Source: Ampullaceana balthica
Taxonomy: Eukaryota > Mollusca > Gastropoda > Lymnaeidae
Assembly (NCBI GenBank): GCA_944989445.1
Contig: CALYLW010000181.1
Location: 399,764-463,763 of the forward strand
DNA: 64,000 nucleotides
Direction of reading: 5' to 3'
This document shows positions 59,823-64,000 of the stretch, in pieces. The translations under genes were made by a program, and so were the position numbers. The notes under the pieces are model-generated. The model searched no databases, was not told where the DNA came from, and saw only the letters and a list, made by a program, of their open reading frames with translations. Each line of letters begins with the position of its first letter. Positions within the stretch are counted from its first letter, which is position 1.

Positions 59823-60339
59823 TACAATCATTATATACAATAACATATTTCAATGATCCCATGGTGGAACACATTCGGCCATCTTCTCATCGTCTCACTT
59901 CTTCTCTTCCTCCTTTCACGCACCTATCACGTGATCGCCCAATCTCGCGATTCTCACGTGACATAAGTTGCCATTTAAAAATTATTGATTTTTTTTAAAA
60001 AAAATTTTGAGATGTTATATTTATTTTCATTTTTGACATTATTTTATTTTCAGAGCTGGAGACATGTCCGACACATTATTAACGTTTAAATCTCTAAGAA
60101 ACTACTGTACACTTCTTGCATCAACACATGGGAGAGAAAGGTACTAAGTAAAATGTACGGCCCAATGTTGGACAATGACTTTTGGGTGAAATTGTATGAG
60201 TTAAGAGATTTTTAGGCTGTTTTTAAGTATTTTAAGTATGTCGGGACACCCCGGAAAAAAATCTAGTAGAATAGTTCCTACTTGACATATAATATTTCTT
60301 CATGTTTTCCCAAAAACATAAATTTCAAGTTAAAGACTA
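59823..60339. other. Unassigned DNA between RTE and Penelope-like elements
   Basis: AT-rich, with T- and A-runs near 59990. A short tcacgtgatcgcccaatctc-like segment is GC-richer. No gene or repeat identified. Confidence 0.4.
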
Positions 60340-60422
60340 TGGGTGAGAAACGGAATAAAATACAAAATACACAAACAACTAGTGCAATGAAAACAATAAA
60401 TTTGAGCTTTATTTTTAAACTA

Positions 60423-60461
60423 GTTCGACAGTAGACGTTTCGGCTAATGCCTTAATCAGTA
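60423..60461 (-). ncRNA. Degenerate hammerhead-ribozyme-like motif
   Basis: On the minus strand, ctgattaaggcattagcc then gaaacgtctactgtc resembles the CUGANGA - stem II - GAAA - stem III - GUC order of a type I hammerhead with a minimal stem III, as reported in Penelope-like elements. The G of CUGANGA is T here and stem I pairing is not evident, so it is probably a dead relic or only a resemblance. Confidence 0.35.
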
Positions 60462-60529
60462 CAATAAACATAAAATACGTACTTACATAAGTAATATTTA
60501 AATTCTTAAAACATATTATATTATAAAAT

Positions 60530-61045
60530 ATTTATGTATAAAATAAAAAGAAAGGAAAAACAAAAACAAACATGGACACAGGATAAAAGAAAAAGGAGGA
60601 AGCATCTAAAGTTTCAATGAAAACCACAACGGGAACAAGATTATGCAGTGAGGTAAAATTATGAATATGTTTAATTCCATATGGAGCCAACGTACTCAAT
60701 CGTTTTATAAGTCCATTTTCCATGCGGATCCTATCATGGGTATTGCTTGCATTTAAAATACCAGTTACTGCAATATCTGAAATGCCTTAATGATCAACAC
60801 TGCTAAAATGTTTAGACACTGGACATTGAACCTGTTTATTTATATTATACAGGTGTTCTCTAAACCGATCTCCAAGACGACGACCTGCCTCACCCACGTA
60901 AATTTGATTACAACTCTTGCAAAGAATTGCATAAATCACGTTGCGACTTGTGCTAGTGAATCCATCTTTTATTATGAATTTTCAAGAGGGAAAGAAATTT
61001 GGTTAATTTCAATCACATATGGACAAGTATTGCAACGGTTACGGT
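60530..61045 (-). pseudogene. GIY-YIG endonuclease domain of a Penelope-like element
   Basis: Minus-strand reading gives RNVIYAILCKSC then NQIYVGEAGRRLGDRFREHL, the core of the GIY-YIG fold (VIYAI for GIY, IYVGE for YIG, the following Arg). It continues as KQVQCPVSKHFSS and, after a stop at about 60790, ENGLIKRLSTLAPYGIKHIHNF. A frame change near 60970 separates it from the upstream Cys motif. With the in-frame stop it is inactive. This domain joined to a Cys motif is characteristic of Penelope-like elements, although the RT that would prove it is missing. Confidence 0.78.
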
Positions 61046-61470
61046 TGCAACCAGTGGCGTAGCAAGGGGGGCAGGGGGGGGGGACATATGTACCCGGGCG
61101 CCACGTTAGGGGGCGCCAAAATGAGTATTAAAACTCATTACTTAATTTTATTTTGATATAAACTATTGTATCCCAAATACGTTTGCAAGATTGAATTTTG
61201 GAGCTCCGAAAATATCTTCATTACAAACCAGTTGGCAAGCATGATTTAGGCGCTCCCATTGAGCGATAAGGGGCGCCATTCTACTAATAAATAAATGACA
61301 CATCCACAATGAAGAATTGCTGATGGCGTTTAAAAAAAAATTGTGAGTTGCTGGGAGTGAGACTAGGGGAGCAGTAAGAGGCAAAGGCGATTCTATTAAT
61401 GGAACAGACAGAGACGACACTAAAAGCAACCAAAATGACCAAGACAAGAAAAAGGAGAGTCTTAAAGCAA

Positions 61471-62721
61471 TGGTTCACAACCTGTGGTCTGCGCAGCACT
61501 AGTGGTCCGCGAAGATGTGCCTTGGTGGTCCGCGAGCAAAGCATGAAATTTACGCACTGTATGATTCATCAAGAAAGACTAGCAAGTAAAACGCAGACTT
61601 AAAATATATTTTTGATCTGGCCTAAATAGTTTTTAAATTTTATCAAGGCTCGTCTATTAAATTCTGTCTCTTTGATTTCTTATGTTCGAATATGAATCTT
61701 GAACATTAACAGTTACTGATGTATACTGAAGTTCGCTGGTTATCAGACTGTTTGAATAACGTGATGACGTAAGAGAGTTTCTTGTAGAAAAAAACTCAAA
61801 GCTTGTTGATCATTTGAACCATAGCTTATGGGTTGCTGTTCTGGCTTATTTGGCTGAAACTTTTGAAGAACTCAATAAACTTAATTCAACTCGGCAAGGA
61901 AAGCAGACACATTATATTACTCTCAGTGACAAAGTGTCTGCTTTTATGAAAAATCTTGATCTTTGGAAAAGAAGATTATTTCAAGGTACCTTTGAGATGT
62001 TTGATCAATTGTACAAAACCACCGAGAAACCAGATAATGCTGAAATAAATAAACAAACTGTTGATAAATTTGATTTCTGGTCATATTCAATCAATGCAGA
62101 AACAATTTAAATTCTACGTTTGTGATTTTTAACGTTCAGTGGTTTTTCGTGGGATTCCAGACTTCATCTCGCGCACATTCACTCATCAAATAAAAAAATA
62201 ACCACCAACGTAATTAAACCAATTCATAGAACTGACTAGCGAAACCACTTTGAATATGTTGCATCAGAAAGTGGGCTTAATGAAATTTTGAGTACTCCTA
62301 ACTGTCTCAGCTAGCTTTTAAAATACGTTTACCCTTTGCAACTTTGCTTACAATAAAAACAAAACATCGTCATTCGTACTAAATAAACTAACATGGCAGT
62401 CTTTTTAAAACAAACTACTGTTTATGACTTAATATTTTTTATAGTAAGCAAGTAGAATTAAATAAGAAGACTATGATACTGATATAAATTACTTTTGTTC
62501 GTTAGAAAAGAAAGCCATTACAATATTGTTTTTGGAGCACGCAAATCGTAGCATATTAGTATAGTTTTACTAATTAACATGTATATTACTTATAGCTAGC
62601 TATATACACAGTATAATTATATATAACTTTCCATCACGGCAGTAGCACGATTTTTAGTAGTGGTCCATAGCTAAGAAACACATTTTCAAGTGGTTATTGA
62701 ATCTCAAAAGGTTGAGAACCA
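61471..62721 (+). mobile_element. Nested hAT element with CAATGGTTCACAACC / GGTTGAGAACCACTG ends
   Basis: A ~1.25-kb segment beginning caatggttcacaacctgtgg and ending aaaaggttgagaaccactg; the ends are inverted repeats of the common hAT CAGTGGTTCTCAACC type. Both ends carry gtggtccgcg/gtggtccatag words inside. Flanking octamers are too diverged to prove a duplication. It contains a transposase remnant of a different hAT lineage from the host element. Confidence 0.78.
61715..62110 (+). pseudogene. hAT transposase relic (ZBED5/FAM200-like)
   Basis: Begins with TEVRWLS (about 61728), the conserved motif of ZBED5-like hAT transposases. After stops and a frame change it continues at 61814-62110 with LWVAVLAYLAETFEELNKLN, then RQGKQTHYITLSDKVSAFM and NLDLWKRRLFQGTFEMFDQL. 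This corresponds to the middle of that family; N-terminal BED finger and C-terminal dimer region are missing. Inactive. Confidence 0.75.
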
Positions 62722-62732
62722 CTGGCTTACAA

Positions 62733-64000
62733 AATGGTTAATTCGCGTCTCTTTGCTGCATGCTGTGACTCTTTCAAAATAATTACTTCCCCAATCCCTC
62801 TGTGGAGGGAGTAAAGTGGGGGAGAGGAGGGAAGGTCTCTCCTCTCACGGGCTTCCGTCGGTATGTCAACGCAAGTTGGATTCCTTTCATATGAAACAGC
62901 AGACACCACCTCCCTTTCCTGTCTCTCTGTGATCAAACGTGTTGCTCAATATGATCCACTGTTAGAAAAAACACCTACAACATGCCCGAGATAATTCAGG
63001 TTCAGTATCTTATTTATCACCGGAAAACCAAAATGAATTTATCCACCTACTTACATCGACTGTAAGGAATCAGCTGTTGAGTGAAATCAGAAAAAAACAA
63101 GTACTACGGTATCTTACTTGACTCAACATTCGATCTAGGACACTGGGAACAGTTTTCTCAAGTCATCAGAGTTGTGGATGTTGATTTTCAAACTAAAAAA
63201 GTAACCATCAAAGAATCATTTTCAGGTTTTGTACAGATACATTCCAAAGACGCAGCAAACCTGCTTGAAAGAGTTATCGTAGAAAAACTGGAATCTAATA
63301 GCATACCACTAACCGACTGTCGGTCACATGTTATGAAAATGCTGCTGTAATGACTGGGCATGTATCCGGCCTTCAAAAGCGAATATGTGCCAGAAATCAC
63401 AGATCATTTTGCATCAACTGTGACAACCACAGCTTAAACTTAGCAAGAGTACACTCAGCTAAACAGGATCCAGTTACTATCACGGTTTTTTTGGGAACAA
63501 TTGAAAGTATAAATTTTTGTTTTCTCTCGTTAAACAACTCGTTGGAAAGAATTAAAAAGAGTTGTGCCAATCACAATGAAGAGGGAGTCTGAAACACATT
63601 GGAGAGCACGAGCAGAAGCTGTTAAAGCTATTTATGAGGACTAGATGAACTGGTAGGGCGGTTGTAAAAATTATTAGAACATACAAATATGACGCCTGAC
63701 ACTAGATGTGATGCAGAAGCTTTGCTGGTTGGTATATTAAACTTTAACTTCCTATTTTTGTTACATTTCTGGTACAGCATACTTGGGAAAATTGATTGTG
63801 TCCAGAAATGGTTGTAGAATCCTACAGTGAATTTCAAGGAAGCAACATCTGATCTTGAATCACTTGAGTCAGAAATTGTCAACATTCGTGATAATTTGAG
63901 CCAGGCTGCGGTAGATAATGGAAAAAAAGATACACAACTTTGGGAATCGAGGTTGACAGAAGGATTAAACGACATCGGAGGATGCCGGGAGAATTAACAA
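62733..64000 (+). pseudogene. hAT transposase relic (ZMYM1-like), continues past window end
   Basis: Pieces in order: VAQYDPLLEK near 62940; SVSYLSPENQNEFIHLL and STVRNQLLSEIRKN at about 63003-63100; YYGILLDSTFDLGHWEQFSQ, VDVDFQTKKVTIKESFSGF and ESNSIPLTDCRSHVMK in 63095-63345; GHVSGLQKRI, FCINCDNHSLNLARVHSAKQ and FLGTIES in 63352-63520; then RESETHWRARAEAVKA near 63575. This is the standard order of ZMYM1-like (TTF-type) hAT transposases through the RNase H-like core. Frameshifts and stops (for example near 63100, 63350, 63590) show it is dead. Confidence 0.85.

Larger units (their letters stand above)
60340..61050 (-). mobile_element. Penelope-like retroelement 3' fragment
   Basis: On the minus strand this segment has a CNRNRCNTCPYV zinc-like motif, a GIY-YIG endonuclease domain, and a 3' non-coding part with actgattaaggcattagcc and gaaacgtc. 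These resemble the conserved 3' motif of Penelope-like elements, associated with hammerhead ribozymes. The reverse transcriptase half is absent; the fragment stops where a hAT element begins at 61065. The RTE insertion at 55795 lies just beyond. Confidence 0.75.
61065..64000 (+). mobile_element. hAT transposon relic, interrupted, running off the window
   Basis: The left end cagtggcgtagcaagggg matches the hAT end at 25084 and is followed inward by gggcgcc palindromic words. The coding relic of a ZMYM1-like transposase resumes at about 62733 after a second hAT element (61471-62721). The right terminal repeat lies beyond the window. That both parts belong to one element is inferred from order and orientation. 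Confidence 0.6.

Noticed and set aside
60532..60723. Small independent minus-strand gene
   Set aside because: It is the downstream end of the GIY-YIG domain relic, separated from it by a stop.
61814..62110. Host ZBED or FAM200-like gene
   Set aside because: Lies between hAT terminal repeats, lacks its N- and C-terminal domains and is preceded by in-frame stops; transposon relic.

Overview
The window is animal nuclear DNA. It is AT-rich, full of microsatellites and minisatellites, and dense in DNA transposons and non-LTR elements. It holds one convincing host gene: an intact 678-residue FEZF-family zinc-finger repressor at 4247-6283. The organism is most likely a heterobranch gastropod (a freshwater or pond snail type genome). 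This is inferred from the FEZF protein, from retroelement 3' ends in (GATAA)n, and from a tRNA-derived SINE of molluscan style. No species can be named from sequence alone.

Layout. 1-4200: a 21-bp minisatellite, a 5'-truncated LINE, AT-rich DNA and a small hAT-type MITE. 4200-6800: the FEZF coding exon with an upstream 3' splice site and a downstream poly(A) signal. 6800-15100: minisatellites, short hAT MITEs, SINE pieces and a GC-richer non-repetitive island (about 10.04-11.2 kb). 15.1-19.4 kb: a Helitron-like element with two ~510-bp internal repeats, then a 2.6-kb non-autonomous hAT with exact 8-bp target duplications. 19.4-30.5 kb: further MITEs, a three-element nest, a 2.45-kb hAT relic, a short Helitron-like copy, LINE fragments and a 24-bp minisatellite. 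30.5-36.4 kb: GA/CT microsatellites and three minisatellites. 36.4-43.7 kb: two more copies of the hAT family first seen at 16.8 kb, in reverse; one carries a solo ~560-bp insertion. 44-47.8 kb: minisatellites and unassigned DNA. 47.8-53.3 kb: a cluster of Helitron-like elements, one carrying five tandem ~490-bp units. 55.8-59.8 kb: an almost complete RTE-like retrotransposon with one frameshift. 60.3-61.05 kb: a reverse-strand Penelope-like GIY-YIG relic. 61.06-64 kb: a hAT transposon relic interrupted by a second hAT and running off the window end.

The genes do not form a pathway: FEZF is a developmental regulator, and the rest is transposon coding debris. The most unusual structure is the Helitron-like family. 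It has GGCGCC palindromes and CTAG at its 3' end, large internal tandem arrays, and head-to-tail junctions, and its internal repeat unit also occurs alone at an unrelated site. Family names below rest on motifs read by eye. No database search was possible.
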